Shown here in pieces: positions 27,132 through 36,649 of a stretch of 64,000 nucleotides of DNA. The position numbers were made by a program, and so were the translations under genes. A model generated the notes under the pieces. The model saw only the letters and a list, made by a program, of their open reading frames with translations. It was not told the origin of the DNA and did not search any database. Positions within the stretch are counted from its first letter, which is position 1; the number at the start of each line of letters is the position of its first letter. Source of the stretch: Actinopolymorpha cephalotaxi (lineage in GTDB: Bacteria > Actinomycetota > Actinomycetes > Propionibacteriales > Actinopolymorphaceae); contig NZ_JACBZA010000001.1 in NCBI RefSeq assembly GCF_013408535.1, positions 2,564,850 through 2,628,849 on the forward strand, read 5' to 3'.

Positions 27132-29618
27132 TCAGTTGGTGACGCGGTACGCGTCGAACACGCCGTCCACGCTGCGCACCGCGCGGAGCACGTGGCCCAG
27201 ATGCTTGGGGTCGCCCATCTCGAAGGTGAACCTGCTCTTGGCCACCCGGTCGCGGGTCGTGGTCACCGACGCCGACAGGATGTTGACGTGCTGGTCGGAC
27301 AGGATCCGGGTGATGTCACTGAGCAGCCGGGCGCGGTCCAGCGCCTCCACCTGGACGGCGACGAGGAACAGGCTCTGTGCCGTGGGCGCCCACTCGACCT
27401 CGACCATGCGTTCGGGCTGGGAGGTCAGGTGGCCGATGTTGACGCAGTCGCCGCGGTGCACCGAGACACCGGCCCCACGGGTGACGAAGCCGACGATCGC
27501 GTCGCCCGGCACCGGCGTACAGCACTTGGCCAGCTTCACCCAGACGTCGGTGACGCCCTTCACGACCACACCGGAGTCACCCCGGGGCAACCGCTCCTTG
27601 CGGCCGGTGTCCGGGGAGATGATCACAGCTTCGGAGACGTCCTCGGCCTCCTCGCCGGCGCCGCCGACCGACTCCACCAGCCGCCGGACCACCGACTGTG
27701 CGGTGATGGTGCCCTCCCCGACGGCGGCGTACAGCGCCGACACGTCGGAGTACTTCAGGTCGCGGGCGATCGAGGCCAGTGACTCGTGGGTGAGCATCCG
27801 CTGCAGCGGCAGGCCCTCCTTGCGGACCATCCGGGCCAGCTGCTCCTTGCCCTGGTCGATGGCCTCCTCGCGGCGCTCCTTGGTGAACCAGTGCCGGATC
27901 TTGTTGCGGGCGCGCGGGCTGCGGACGAAGCTCAGCCAGTCGCGGCTCGGTGCGGCGCCCTCGGCCTTGGAGGTGAAGACCTCCACCAGGTCGCCGTTCT
28001 CCAGCTGGCTCTCCAGCGGGACCAGCCGGCCGTTGACCCGGGCGCCGATGCAGCGGTGGCCGACCTCGGTGTGGATGGCGTACGCGAAGTCGACCGGTGT
28101 CGAGCCCATGGGCAGCGCGATCACGTCGCCGCGCGGGGTGAAGACGTAGACCTGGGTGGAGTTGATCTCGAACCGCAGCGACTCCAGGAACTCGCCGGGG
28201 TCCTCGGTCTCGCGCTGCCAGTCCAGCAGCTGCCGGAGCCAGGCCATGTCGTTGGGGCCGCCGCTGTCGGTCTCGGGAGCGGCGGTGGGGTCTTCCTTGT
28301 ACTTCCAGTGGGCCGCGACGCCGTACTCCGCCCGCCGGTGCATCGCGAACGTCCGCAGCTGCATCTCGACCGGCTTGCCCTCGGGCCCCATCACCGAGGT
28401 GTGCAGCGACTGGTACATGTTGAACTTCGGCATCGCGATGTAGTCCTTGAACCGCCCGGGCACGGGGTTCCATCGCGCGTGGATGACGCCGAGAGCGGCG
28501 TAACAGTCGCGTACGGAGTCGGTCAGGACGCGGATGCCGACCAGGTCGTAGATGTCGCCGAACTCCCGGCCGCGCACGATCATCTTCTGGTAGATCGAGT
28601 AGTAGTGCTTGGGCCGGCCGGTGACGGTGGCCTTGATCTTGGCCTCACGCAGGTCGGACTGCACCCGGTCGATGACCTTGGCGAGGTACTCGTCGCGCGA
28701 GGGCGCCCGCTCGGCGACCAGGCGGACGATCTCGTCGTACAGCTTGGGATGCAGGGTGGCGAACGCGAGGTCTTCGATCTCCCACTTCAGCGTGTTCATG
28801 CCGAGGCGGTGGGCCAGCGAGGCGTAGATCTCCAGGGTCTCCCGCGCGGTGCGTTCCTGGGAGGCCTGCTTGACGTAGCGCAGCGTCCGCATGTTGTGCA
28901 GCCGGTCGGCGAGCTTGATCACCAGCACCCGGATGTCCTTGGCCATCGCGATCACCATCTTGCGGATGGTCTCGGCCTGGGCACTCTCGCCGTACTTCAC
29001 CTTGTCGAGCTTGGTCACCCCGTCGACCAGCAGCGCGATCTCGTCGCCGAAGTCGTTGCGGAGCTCGGTGAGGGTGTACGGCGTGTCCTCCACCGTGTCG
29101 TGCAGTAACGCCGCGCACAGGGTGGGCGGCGTCATTCCGAGCTCGGCCAGGATGGTGGCGACCGCGACGGGATGGGTGATGAACGGGTCACCGCTCTTGC
29201 GGGTCTGGCCCCGGTGGTACCGCTCGGCCGTGTGGTAGGCGCGCTCGATCAGCGCCAGGTCGGCCTTGGGGTGGGTGCTGCGTACGATCCGGAACAACGG
29301 CTCCAGCACGGGGTTGCCCTGCGGGGCCCGGCCCAGCCGGGCAAGCCGCTGGCGCATCCGCCGCGACGAGGCGGAGAACGGGCCGACCGCCGCCTGCCCG
29401 CCGGAGGGGGCGGACGCGCGCCGGCCGCTCGTCGAGCCGGTCTCCCCGGTGCCGTTCGTGCCGTCGGCCTCGTCGGGCGACTCGGCCGGGCGGGTGTCGG
29501 ATTCCGGTGCGGCTGCCTCCAGAGCCGCGGCGCGACTTCTGGACACGCTCACCGAGCGGTGCGGCGCCGGAGACACCTCACGGCGCGCCGGCGCGGATGG
29601 AGCGGTCTCGTCGGCCAC
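27132..29618 (-). CDS. relA: Bifunctional (p)ppGpp synthetase/hydrolase (Rel)
   Basis: Makes and degrades the alarmone (p)ppGpp in the stringent response. The 828-aa protein has an HD hydrolase domain ([26 protein letters not shown]), the synthetase domain ([32 protein letters not shown]), a TGS domain ([14 protein letters not shown]), a zinc-finger-like region with KCCTPVPGD and a C-terminal ACT domain. The intact HD motif together with RFKD marks a bifunctional enzyme. A disordered N-terminus of about 90 residues precedes the catalytic core. The GTG at 29618 is chosen because AAGGAGAC precedes it and a promoter-like sequence overlaps the longer frame. Confidence 0.96.
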   Translation of the reverse strand: MADETAPSAPARREVSPAPHRSVSVSRSRAAALEAAAPESDTRPAESPDEADGTNGTGETGSTSGRRASAPSGGQAAVGPFSASSRRMRQRLARLGRAPQGNPVLEPLFRIVRSTHPKADLALIERAYHTAERYHRGQTRKSGDPFITHPVAVATILAELGMTPPTLCAALLHDTVEDTPYTLTELRNDFGDEIALLVDGVTKLDKVKYGESAQAETIRKMVIAMAKDIRVLVIKLADRLHNMRTLRYVKQASQERTARETLEIYASLAHRLGMNTLKWEIEDLAFATLHPKLYDEIVRLVAERAPSRDEYLAKVIDRVQSDLREAKIKATVTGRPKHYYSIYQKMIVRGREFGDIYDLVGIRVLTDSVRDCYAALGVIHARWNPVPGRFKDYIAMPKFNMYQSLHTSVMGPEGKPVEMQLRTFAMHRRAEYGVAAHWKYKEDPTAAPETDSGGPNDMAWLRQLLDWQRETEDPGEFLESLRFEINSTQVYVFTPRGDVIALPMGSTPVDFAYAIHTEVGHRCIGARVNGRLVPLESQLENGDLVEVFTSKAEGAAPSRDWLSFVRSPRARNKIRHWFTKERREEAIDQGKEQLARMVRKEGLPLQRMLTHESLASIARDLKYSDVSALYAAVGEGTITAQSVVRRLVESVGGAGEEAEDVSEAVIISPDTGRKERLPRGDSGVVVKGVTDVWVKLAKCCTPVPGDAIVGFVTRGAGVSVHRGDCVNIGHLTSQPERMVEVEWAPTAQSLFLVAVQVEALDRARLLSDITRILSDQHVNILSASVTTTRDRVAKSRFTFEMGDPKHLGHVLRAVRSVDGVFDAYRVTN

Positions 29619-29647
29619 GGCGGTCTCCTTGGGGGCGGCAAGAAACC

Positions 29648-29679
29648 AGTTTACGGGCACCGGGTCGGGTTGCCGTCAA
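29648..29679 (-). promoter_or_regulatory. Candidate promoter of rel
   Basis: On the minus strand a -35-like TTGACG (29674-29679) and a -10-like TAAACT (29648-29653) are 20 bp apart, longer than the usual 17-18. The predicted transcript would start about 23 bases before the GTG at 29618 and include the AAGGAGAC ribosome site. It supports the shorter start for rel. Confidence 0.4.
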
Positions 29680-29849
29680 CCCTGTCCGAGCCCGTCCGAC
29701 GCCGACCCACCCGTCCCGGGTCGTACTGCCCTGCTCAGGATTGGCCGAGAATCGTCCCCCGTGAGCGGGCTGTCCGGCAGGTCCGGTTGGGCCGCTCCCC
29801 CAGTGTCCACCCCAGGCGTGTTCCCCGCCAGGCAGCAGGGCCCGGGTCG

Positions 29850-30392
29850 TCACACCGGAAGCAGTGAGTGAACGGTGAGATCGCCGGTCCTGGTGCGCGG
29901 GGCGAGGAACGTGAGCTCCAGCAGCACCGAGATTCCGACCACCTCCGCTCCGGCGTCGCGGACGAGGGCGTGCGTCGCCTCGACGGTGCCGCCGGTGGCG
30001 AGTACGTCGTCGACGATCAGCACCCGGTCGCCCGGCTCGAAGGCGTTCCGCTGCACCTCCAGCGTCTCCTGGCCGTACTCGAGGGCGTAGGAGCGGGAGT
30101 GCGTCGGGCCGGGCAGTTTGCCGGCCTTGCGGACCGGAACGAACCCCGCGCCCAGCGCCAGCGCCACCGGCGCGGCCAGGATGAAGCCGCGGGCCTCGAT
30201 CCCGACCACCTTGTCCACGCGCGGGGTGGCGTCCCGCCAGGGCGCGCCGAGGGCGTCGACCGTGTGCGCGAACGCCTCCGGCTCGGCCAGCAGGGGCGTG
30301 ATGTCCTTGAACACGACGCCGGGCTTGGGGTAGTCGGGGACGTCCCGGACCAGGTCCGCGACCAGGCGGTCCACCGACCGGATCTCGCTCAT
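29850..30392 (-). CDS. apt: Adenine phosphoribosyltransferase
   Basis: Salvages adenine to AMP with PRPP. The 180-aa protein has the PRPP-binding motif VLIVDDVLATGGT at about residues 123-135, the flexible-loop region RKAGKLPGPTHS and the N-terminal PDYPKPGVVFKDITPLL that is diagnostic for Apt. It overlaps the secF stop by 4 bp (ATGA), so it is coupled to the secDF operon; secF-apt-rel is a conserved actinobacterial order. Confidence 0.95.
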   Translation of the reverse strand: MSEIRSVDRLVADLVRDVPDYPKPGVVFKDITPLLAEPEAFAHTVDALGAPWRDATPRVDKVVGIEARGFILAAPVALALGAGFVPVRKAGKLPGPTHSRSYALEYGQETLEVQRNAFEPGDRVLIVDDVLATGGTVEATHALVRDAGAEVVGISVLLELTFLAPRTRTGDLTVHSLLPV

Positions 30393-31636
30393 CGGCCGTG
30401 CCCCTTCGGACGCCGCGTCGACCTCGGCTTGCGCTGCGGCTGGCTGCGCCCGGCCGACCTGCTGCTGGTCGACTGCGGCCTGCCGGCGGGACGGCCCTGC
30501 GCGCGCGAGGTCGCCGGCACCGACTGCCGGGTGCCGTTGGCTCCCTGGTCCTCACCGGAGGCGGCGGGCTCGCCGCCCTCGGCGCCGCCGGGCGTACCCG
30601 ACACTGCTGCCGGGCCCGCGGAACCGCTGGCCGCGCTCTTCGCCGCCGCACCCGCTCGGCGCTGCTCCACCCGACGGGAGAGCGCTCGCATCGCCGGCTC
30701 GCGCTCCTTCAGGTCGCACAGCAGCGGGGTGGCGATGAAGATCGAGGAGTACGTACCGACCGCGATGCCGATGAACAGCGCGAGGGACAGGTCCTTCAGC
30801 GTCCCCGCACCGAGCAGCCCGGCGCCCACGAAGAGGATGCCGGCCACCGGCAGGAGCGCGATGATCGAGGTGTTGATCGACCGGACGAGCGTCTGGTTGA
30901 CGGCGAGGTTGGCCGCCTCGCTGTAGGTCCACCGGCTCCCCGAGGAGATCGACCGGGTGTTCTCCCGCACCTTGTCGAATACGACCACCGTGTCGTACAG
31001 CGAGTAGCCCAGGATCGTGAGCACGCCGATGATCGTGGCCGGGGTGACGTCGAAGCCGACCAGGGCGTAGATGCCGACGGTGATCGCCACATCGTGCAGC
31101 AGCGCGACCAGCCCGGACACCGACATCCGCCATTCGCGGAAGTAGAGCCAGATCACGCCCATCACCAGGACGAGGAACACCCCGAGGCTGAGCAGTGCCT
31201 TGTCGGTGATCTGGGCGCCCCAGGTCGGCCCGATGCTGGAGTAGTCGATCTGACCCTCGCCGACCTTGAGCTGCTTGGCGATCGCGGTGCGGGCCTTCGC
31301 GATGTTGTCGGTGCTCAGGGGCGGGGTCTCGACCCGGACCTGGTTGGCGCCGATCGAGGTGACGATCGGCTCCGCGCGGCCGAGGACGCCGGTGTCGACG
31401 ACGGCGGTCCGGACGCCCGGGATGGCGTTCTGTGCCGAACCCGACGCCACCGGCGCCTGGAAGTCGACGCCGCCGCGGAACTCGATGGAGAACGCCAGGC
31501 CGCGGATCAGGACCGCCCCGATGGCGATCACCAGGACGACCGCGGAGATGAGGTACCACAGCTTCCGCCGGCCGACGAAGTTCAGCGAGACCTCGCCGGT
31601 GTAGAGCTTGTGCCCGACGGCACCCAGGCGCGACAT
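30389..31636 (-). CDS. secF: Protein translocase subunit SecF
   Basis: Membrane subunit that, with SecD, uses the proton gradient to help complete protein export through SecYEG. The 415-aa protein has a first membrane segment near residues 28-48, a periplasmic domain (FRGGVDFQAPV) and five clustered C-terminal segments containing GYSLYDTVVVFDKVRE and the RSINTSI motif. A long basic, Gly/Ser/Arg/Pro-rich cytoplasmic tail of about 85 residues follows, as in other actinobacterial SecF proteins. The ATG at 31634-31636 is chosen, with 1 bp between it and the secD stop. Confidence 0.95.
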   Translation of the reverse strand: MSRLGAVGHKLYTGEVSLNFVGRRKLWYLISAVVLVIAIGAVLIRGLAFSIEFRGGVDFQAPVASGSAQNAIPGVRTAVVDTGVLGRAEPIVTSIGANQVRVETPPLSTDNIAKARTAIAKQLKVGEGQIDYSSIGPTWGAQITDKALLSLGVFLVLVMGVIWLYFREWRMSVSGLVALLHDVAITVGIYALVGFDVTPATIIGVLTILGYSLYDTVVVFDKVRENTRSISSGSRWTYSEAANLAVNQTLVRSINTSIIALLPVAGILFVGAGLLGAGTLKDLSLALFIGIAVGTYSSIFIATPLLCDLKEREPAMRALSRRVEQRRAGAAAKSAASGSAGPAAVSGTPGGAEGGEPAASGEDQGANGTRQSVPATSRAQGRPAGRPQSTSSRSAGRSQPQRKPRSTRRPKGHGR

Positions 31637-31637
31637 G

Positions 31638-33377
31638 TCAGGCCCCCTTCGGCGACGAGGCGCGGGTCGAGGCGCGGGTTGCGGTGCGTGGAGCGAGGCG
31701 TTCGCGCGGCACACCGAGCCGGGTCGGATCGAGTCCGGAGAAGCGGTGGCCCTCACCGAAGAAGCGGGTGCGGGCCAGCAGGGTGACCAGCGGCTTGGTG
31801 AAGACGAACACGATGATGATGTCGATCAGCGTGGTCAGCCCGAGCGCGTACGCGAAACCGCGGACGTTGCCCACCGACAGCGCGTACAGCACCACCGCCG
31901 CCAGCAGCGACACCGAGTCGGCGGCGAGGATCGTGCGCCGGGCACGCACCCAGCCGGTCTCCACGGCGGTACGCAGACTTCGGCCGTCGCGTACTTCGTC
32001 GCGCAGGCGTTCGAAGTAGACGACGAAGGAGTCCGCGGTGATGCCGATGGCGACGATCAGTCCCGCGATCCCCGCCAGGGTGAGCGTGAAGCCCGCCGAC
32101 TTGCCGAGCAGCACCACCGAGGCGTAGACGAGGGCGCCGGCCGCCGCCAGGGACAGCACGACCACCAGGCCGAGGCCCCGGTAGTAGAAGAACGAGTAGA
32201 GCACCACGAGCGCGAGCCCGATCGCTCCGGCGACCAGGCCACCGGTGAGCTGGTCACTTCCCAGCGTGGGCGACACCGCCGAGACCTGGCTGGTCTCGAA
32301 CCTCAGCGGCAACGCGCCGTACTTCAGCGTGTTGGCGAGGTCGGTCGCCTCCTGCTGGGAGAAGTTGCCGGTGATGCTGGCCTGGCCGTCGGTGATCGGC
32401 CCCTGGATCACGGGGTACGACACGACCTTGCCGTCCAGCACGATCGCGAACTGGCTCAGCGGCTGCTGCAGTTGGTACATCTGCGTGCTCGCCTGCGCGA
32501 ACTTGCTCTTGCCCGCGCCCTTGAGGCGCAGCCCCACCTGCCACGCGAGCTGGTTCTGCGGCAGCTGGGCGCTCGCGTCGGCGATCTCGGAGCCGAGGAC
32601 GATCGCCGGGCCGAGGACGAACTTCGTCGTGCCCTCGCGATCACAGGTGAAGAGCGCCTGCTTGAAGTTGTCCTTGCCCGGCGTGTAGTCGGCGCACTTG
32701 AACTTCTGCAGGGCGGCCATCTGCTCGGGCGAGGCGCCGGTGGTGGAGACCCGGACCTTGCCGTTGTCGACCGTCGGCGTGGTCGCCTTGGGGGCGGGGA
32801 CAGTCGCCTTGGGAGTGGGCGTCGGTGTCGGCGTCGGGGCGTTCCGCCGGAACGCCTGCGGCACCGCCCGGCCGGGCGCGCGCGGCGCGGGGCTCTTGGT
32901 CGCCTTGTTCGAGGGTTTGACCGACGGGCCGACCGTCGGCTTGGGCGTGGCCTTCGACGTGGCCGGGGACTTCGACGGCGTCGGCTTCGGTTGCGGGGGC
33001 GCCGCCACCGGGGCCGCTGCCAGCACCTGCCGGAACCGAAGCTCCGCGGTGCTGCCCACCAACCGGACGATCTGGTCCTGGCCGACACCCGGCACCTCGA
33101 CCACGATGTGGTCGTTGCCCTGGGTGGTCACCTCGGCCTCGGCGATCGCGCCGACGCGGTTGCGGATGATCTCGACCGCCTCGGCGAGCTTCTCCGGGGT
33201 GATCGCACCCTGGCCCGCGGAGGGCCGGGCGGTCAGCGTGATGGAGGTGCCGCCACGTAGGTCGAGGCCGAGCCGTGGTGTCCACGCACCGAGCGTGGCC
33301 ATCAGCCCGACACCGACCAGCAGCGCCACCAGGAGCACCGCCAGAGAGCGCCAGGGATGCGGTCTCTTCGTCGCCAC
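31638..33377 (-). CDS. secD: Protein translocase subunit SecD
   Basis: Partner of SecF, 579 aa. The first membrane segment is at about residues 13-31, followed by LDLRGGTSITLTA, the P1 domain and a large periplasmic region. A Pro/Thr/Lys/Ala-rich low-complexity insert (about residues 145-235, with TPTPTPTPK) interrupts the periplasmic part. The C-terminal membrane block has GLVVVLSLAAAGALVYASVV and the conserved GITADSFVVYFERLRDEVRDG. It lies between yajC and secF in a yajC-secD-secF-apt operon. Confidence 0.95.
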   Translation of the reverse strand: MATKRPHPWRSLAVLLVALLVGVGLMATLGAWTPRLGLDLRGGTSITLTARPSAGQGAITPEKLAEAVEIIRNRVGAIAEAEVTTQGNDHIVVEVPGVGQDQIVRLVGSTAELRFRQVLAAAPVAAPPQPKPTPSKSPATSKATPKPTVGPSVKPSNKATKSPAPRAPGRAVPQAFRRNAPTPTPTPTPKATVPAPKATTPTVDNGKVRVSTTGASPEQMAALQKFKCADYTPGKDNFKQALFTCDREGTTKFVLGPAIVLGSEIADASAQLPQNQLAWQVGLRLKGAGKSKFAQASTQMYQLQQPLSQFAIVLDGKVVSYPVIQGPITDGQASITGNFSQQEATDLANTLKYGALPLRFETSQVSAVSPTLGSDQLTGGLVAGAIGLALVVLYSFFYYRGLGLVVVLSLAAAGALVYASVVLLGKSAGFTLTLAGIAGLIVAIGITADSFVVYFERLRDEVRDGRSLRTAVETGWVRARRTILAADSVSLLAAVVLYALSVGNVRGFAYALGLTTLIDIIIVFVFTKPLVTLLARTRFFGEGHRFSGLDPTRLGVPRERLAPRTATRASTRASSPKGA

Positions 33378-33409
33378 GTCGTCTACTCACTCTCCCCGTG
33401 AAGCGGGTC

Positions 33410-33775
33410 TCATGCGGTGGGGTCCTCGGGGCGGTCGCTCGGCGGCGTGGTTCCTTCGCCGACCTGCGACTGCGAGGGCTGATCCGGCTGGTCGATGATG
33501 CGGACGATGGCCTGGCGTACGTGCCGGGCGTACACACCCGGTGCGATCTCGAGCACCACCGCGTCGTCCTCCACGGCATGCACGGTGGCCAGCAGCCCGG
33601 CTCCGGTCATCACCTGCTGACCGGGCTGGAGCTTGCTCTGCATGTCCGAGGTCTCGCGCTGGCGGCGTCGTTGCGGACGAATCGCCACGACCCAGAACAA
33701 CGCCAGCAGAAGGATCGGGAGAAGCAGCGTCCAGTAGTTGGCGCCGCCGCCGGTGGCCGCCTGGCTGAGAAGCAT
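33410..33775 (-). CDS. yajC: Preprotein translocase subunit YajC
   Basis: Small accessory subunit of the SecDF-YajC complex. The 121-aa protein has one membrane segment (about residues 14-32, YWTLLLPILLLALFWVVAI), the conserved RPQRRRQRETSDMQSKLQPGQQVMTGAGLLATV, then an acidic tail. It starts 32 bp upstream of secD on the same strand. Its 211-bp upstream gap, after ruvB, contains a TAGACT -10-like hexamer on the minus strand at 33856-33861, suggesting its own promoter. Confidence 0.93.
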   Translation of the reverse strand: MLLSQAATGGGANYWTLLLPILLLALFWVVAIRPQRRRQRETSDMQSKLQPGQQVMTGAGLLATVHAVEDDAVVLEIAPGVYARHVRQAIVRIIDQPDQPSQSQVGEGTTPPSDRPEDPTA

Positions 33776-33986
33776 GGAGGTCGTTTCCTTCCCCGACGTC
33801 GCGATCGCCGGTTTGGTCGTCTGGCCACGGCCATGTCACGCACGGCCACCGGCGGAGTCTAGCGGCGCCGTCCGGCGCGGGGGCGTGCGACCTGTCCGTG
33901 GCGGGCGAGCCTTTCCCGCGGCTGCCGCGACGACCACGGCGATGACCATGGCGACGACCTTCGCGACGGGCCCGGCGCCACGCCGA

Positions 33987-35063
33987 TCACGGCTCGTCGA
34001 ACAGGCTGGGCGACTGCCCGAACGCCGCGTCGGCCGGAGGTGCCAGCCCGAGCTGCCGCCATGCCGCCGGCGTCGCCACCCGGCCGCGTGGAGTGCGGGC
34101 GAGGTAGCCCCGGCGGACCAGGAAGGGCTCGGCCACCTCCTCCACTGTCTCGCGTTCCTCGCCGACCGCGACGGCGAGGGTGGACACACCCACCGGGCCG
34201 CCACCGAACCGGCGGCACAGCGCGTCGAGCACGGCCCGGTCGAGCCGGTCCAGGCCCTCCTCGTCCACCTCGTACAGCTCGAGTGCCGCCTGCGCGGTCT
34301 TGGTGCGTACGACACCGTCGGCGCGGACCTGCGCGTAGTCGCGGACCCGGCGCAGCAGCCGGTTGGCGATCCGCGGCGTTCCGCGCGACCGGCCGGCCAC
34401 CTCCCGGGCGGCGTCGTCGGTGATGGGTACGTCGAGCAGGTGCGCGGACCGGCGGACGATCTCGTCCAGCTCGTCCACCTCGTAGTACTCCAGGTGGCCG
34501 GTGAAACCGAACCGGTCGCGCAGCGGACCCGGCAGCAGTCCGGCGCGGGTGGTCGCGCCCACCAGCGTGAACGGCGGAATCTCCAGCGGGATGGCGGTGG
34601 CGCCCGGCCCCTTGCCCACCACGACGTCGACCCGGAAGTCCTCCATCGCCATGTAGAGCATCTCCTCGGCGGGGCGGCTCATCCGGTGGATCTCGTCCAG
34701 GAAGAGCACCTCGCCCTCGGCCAGGGAGGACAGGATGGCGGCGAGGTCGCCGGCATGCTGGATGGCCGGGCCGCTGGTCACCCGCAGCGGCGCGGACAGC
34801 TCAGCGGCGATGATCATCGCCAGGGTGGTCTTGCCGAGCCCGGGCGGGCCGGCGAGCAGCACGTGGTCCGGCGGCCGGCCGCGGCTACGGGCCGCCTCCA
34901 GCACCAGCCCGAGCTGGTCGCGGACGCGGCCCTGGCCGATCAGCTCCCCCAGGGTGCGGGGACGCAGCGCCGCCTCGACGGTGCTCTCGTCGGCGGCCGC
35001 CTCCGCGGCGATCAGGGAACGGCCGACGGAGTGGTCGCCGCCGTCGTCGACGTGGGACGTCAT
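33987..35063 (-). CDS. ruvB: Holliday junction branch-migration ATPase RuvB
   Basis: The hexameric AAA+ motor that drives branch migration of Holliday junctions. The 358-aa protein has Walker [14 protein letters not shown], Walker B FLDEIHRM, sensor residues in GATTRAGLL, an arginine-finger region near RDRFG and a C-terminal winged helix ([15 protein letters not shown]). It lies 21 bp after ruvA in ruvC-ruvA-ruvB, downstream of a LexA box, and so should be induced by DNA damage. Confidence 0.97.
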   Translation of the reverse strand: MTSHVDDGGDHSVGRSLIAAEAAADESTVEAALRPRTLGELIGQGRVRDQLGLVLEAARSRGRPPDHVLLAGPPGLGKTTLAMIIAAELSAPLRVTSGPAIQHAGDLAAILSSLAEGEVLFLDEIHRMSRPAEEMLYMAMEDFRVDVVVGKGPGATAIPLEIPPFTLVGATTRAGLLPGPLRDRFGFTGHLEYYEVDELDEIVRRSAHLLDVPITDDAAREVAGRSRGTPRIANRLLRRVRDYAQVRADGVVRTKTAQAALELYEVDEEGLDRLDRAVLDALCRRFGGGPVGVSTLAVAVGEERETVEEVAEPFLVRRGYLARTPRGRVATPAAWRQLGLAPPADAAFGQSPSLFDEP

Positions 35064-35084
35064 GCGGACAACTCCTCGTCTTCC

Positions 35085-35762
35085 TCAGGCCCTGGAGAGC
35101 GTACGGAGTGCGGCTCGCAACAGCGCGGCCACGTCGGGCGCGCCGCCGCCGTTGGTGGGCTTGGCACCGTTGGCACCGTCCGCCCCGTTCCCGGCGGCCA
35201 TCTCCTCCGCCATCGGGGCCACGGCGTCCAGCGCGGACTCGGCCTCCCGCGCGGACCAGCCCAGGCCGAGCAGGGCGCCGCGTACCTGGTCACGCCAGGC
35301 GGCACCGGGCGCCACCCCCGCGACCGGAAGCGCGGCACCGGCACCGGCCGAGCCGCCGATCGGAGCGCCGAGCCGGTCCTTGAGCTCCAGCACGATCCGC
35401 TGGGCGCCCTTGCGGCCGATCCCCGGGACCTTGGTGAGCGCGGTGAGGTCCTCGGTGGCGACCGCGCGGCGGAGCTCGTCCGGACGGTGCACGGCCAGCA
35501 TCGCCTGGGCCAGCCTCGGCCCGACACCGCTCGCGGTCTGCAGGAGCTCGAACACCGCGCGCTCGTCGTCGTCGGCGAAGCCGTAGAGCGTCAGGGAGTC
35601 CTCCCGGACGACCAGGCTGGTCGGCAACTTCGCGGTCGCGCCCACGCGGAGCTCGGCGAGGGTGGCGGGCGCGGCGCGGACCTCCATGCCGACGCCGCCG
35701 ACCTCGACGACCGCGGTGTCGAGCCCGACGGAGGCGATGGTTCCACGGACGAATGCGATCAC
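35085..35762 (-). CDS. ruvA: Holliday junction-binding protein RuvA
   Basis: Tetramer that holds the four-way junction for RuvB. The 225-aa protein has an OB-fold N-terminus ([24 protein letters not shown]), two helix-hairpin-helix motifs ([14 protein letters not shown] and [14 protein letters not shown]), an Ala/Gly-rich linker and the C-terminal RuvB-binding domain ([16 protein letters not shown]). The GTG at 35762 is chosen: GAGGAGCA precedes it and it overlaps the ruvC stop by 4 bp (GTGA). Confidence 0.96.
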   Translation of the reverse strand: MIAFVRGTIASVGLDTAVVEVGGVGMEVRAAPATLAELRVGATAKLPTSLVVREDSLTLYGFADDDERAVFELLQTASGVGPRLAQAMLAVHRPDELRRAVATEDLTALTKVPGIGRKGAQRIVLELKDRLGAPIGGSAGAGAALPVAGVAPGAAWRDQVRGALLGLGWSAREAESALDAVAPMAEEMAAGNGADGANGAKPTNGGGAPDVAALLRAALRTLSRA

Positions 35763-36463
35763 GTGCTGCTCCTCGGTGGGTCGGGGGCGCGGCGTGGAGT
35801 CTGCCACCCGACGGCTCCGGCCCTCGCCCCGGTCGTCGCTCCGGTCCCGGCCCTTGCGGCCTGGACCTTCGCCGCCTGGACTTTCGCCGCCTGGACCTTC
35901 GCGGCCTGCGTCTGCCGAGTCTTCGCGGCCTGGAGCTGCGCCGCCTGCATCTTCGACGCCTGGGCCTTCGCGGCCTCGATGCGAGCCGCCGCCGGTCCGC
36001 GCCACAGATGGCAGATGGCCAGTGCCAGCGCGTCGGCGGCGTCTGCCGGGCGGGGCTTGCTGGTCAGGGCGAGGATCCGGGTGACCATGTTCGTCACCTG
36101 TTCCTTGCCGGCCCGGCCGCTGCCGGTGACCGCCGCCTTGACCTCGCTGGGCGTGTGCAGGCCGACCGGGATGCCGCGCCGGGCCGCCGCGGCCAGGACG
36201 ACGCCGCTCACCTGGGCGGTTCCCATCACGGTGCGGACGTTGTGCTGGCTGAACACGCGTTCCAGGGCCACCGCGTCGGGGCGGTGCTCGTCCAGCCAGT
36301 CACCGACCGCCCGGTCGACGGCGAGCAGGCGGACGCCGAGATCCTCGTCGGGCCCGGTGCGCACGACGTCGACGGCGACCAACGCCAGCTGACGGGGATG
36401 CCCGCCCTGCACCAGCCCGAGCCCGCAGCGGGTCAGGCCGGGGTCGACTCCGAGCACCCGCAC
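35759..36463 (-). CDS. ruvC: Holliday junction resolvase RuvC with repetitive C-terminal tail
   Basis: Dimeric endonuclease that resolves Holliday junctions. Residues 1-156 form the complete RuvC domain with the acidic catalytic residues D7 (GVDPG), E68 (ALERVF), D141 and D144 ([10 protein letters not shown]). The protein is 234 aa, against about 173 in E. coli. Residues 160-203 are a basic Ala/Lys/Gln tail with five-residue repeats (QAAKV three times in a row), probably helical, followed by a disordered end. The encoding DNA (about 35850-35985) is a degenerate 15-bp tandem repeat. A LexA box lies 28 bp upstream of the start. Confidence 0.95.
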   Translation of the reverse strand: MRVLGVDPGLTRCGLGLVQGGHPRQLALVAVDVVRTGPDEDLGVRLLAVDRAVGDWLDEHRPDAVALERVFSQHNVRTVMGTAQVSGVVLAAAARRGIPVGLHTPSEVKAAVTGSGRAGKEQVTNMVTRILALTSKPRPADAADALALAICHLWRGPAAARIEAAKAQASKMQAAQLQAAKTRQTQAAKVQAAKVQAAKVQAARAGTGATTGARAGAVGWQTPRRAPDPPRSST

Positions 36464-36491
36464 CGGCTGTCGTACCTCCCGCGTCGTTCAC

Positions 36492-36505
36492 CGAACACCT
36501 GTTCG
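36492..36505. promoter_or_regulatory. LexA (SOS) box upstream of ruvC
   Basis: CGAACACCTGTTCG (reverse strand CGAACAGGTGTTCG) fits the Gram-positive LexA consensus CGAACRNRYGTTCG at every position. It lies 28 bp upstream of the ruvC start. LexA repression of ruvCAB is established in other bacteria, including actinobacteria, so DNA-damage induction of this operon is expected. Confidence 0.85.
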
Positions 36506-36649
36506 GAGCCTAGCGGTGGTTGATCAGCGAGGCCGGCCGACGCGCCGGAGCGGGCCGAAGGTCGCGCGTACGCCGAGCGCGGTTCACCCCGGTCGCTCCG
36601 GTCGCCGCGAACGCGTGGCCCAGGCCGGCGACGATCACCGGCCGGACGG

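Noticed and set aside
36510-36649. Short gene between the kinase and ruvC
   Set aside because: The frames here run through the kinase antisense or out-of-frame and have no start with a ribosome site.
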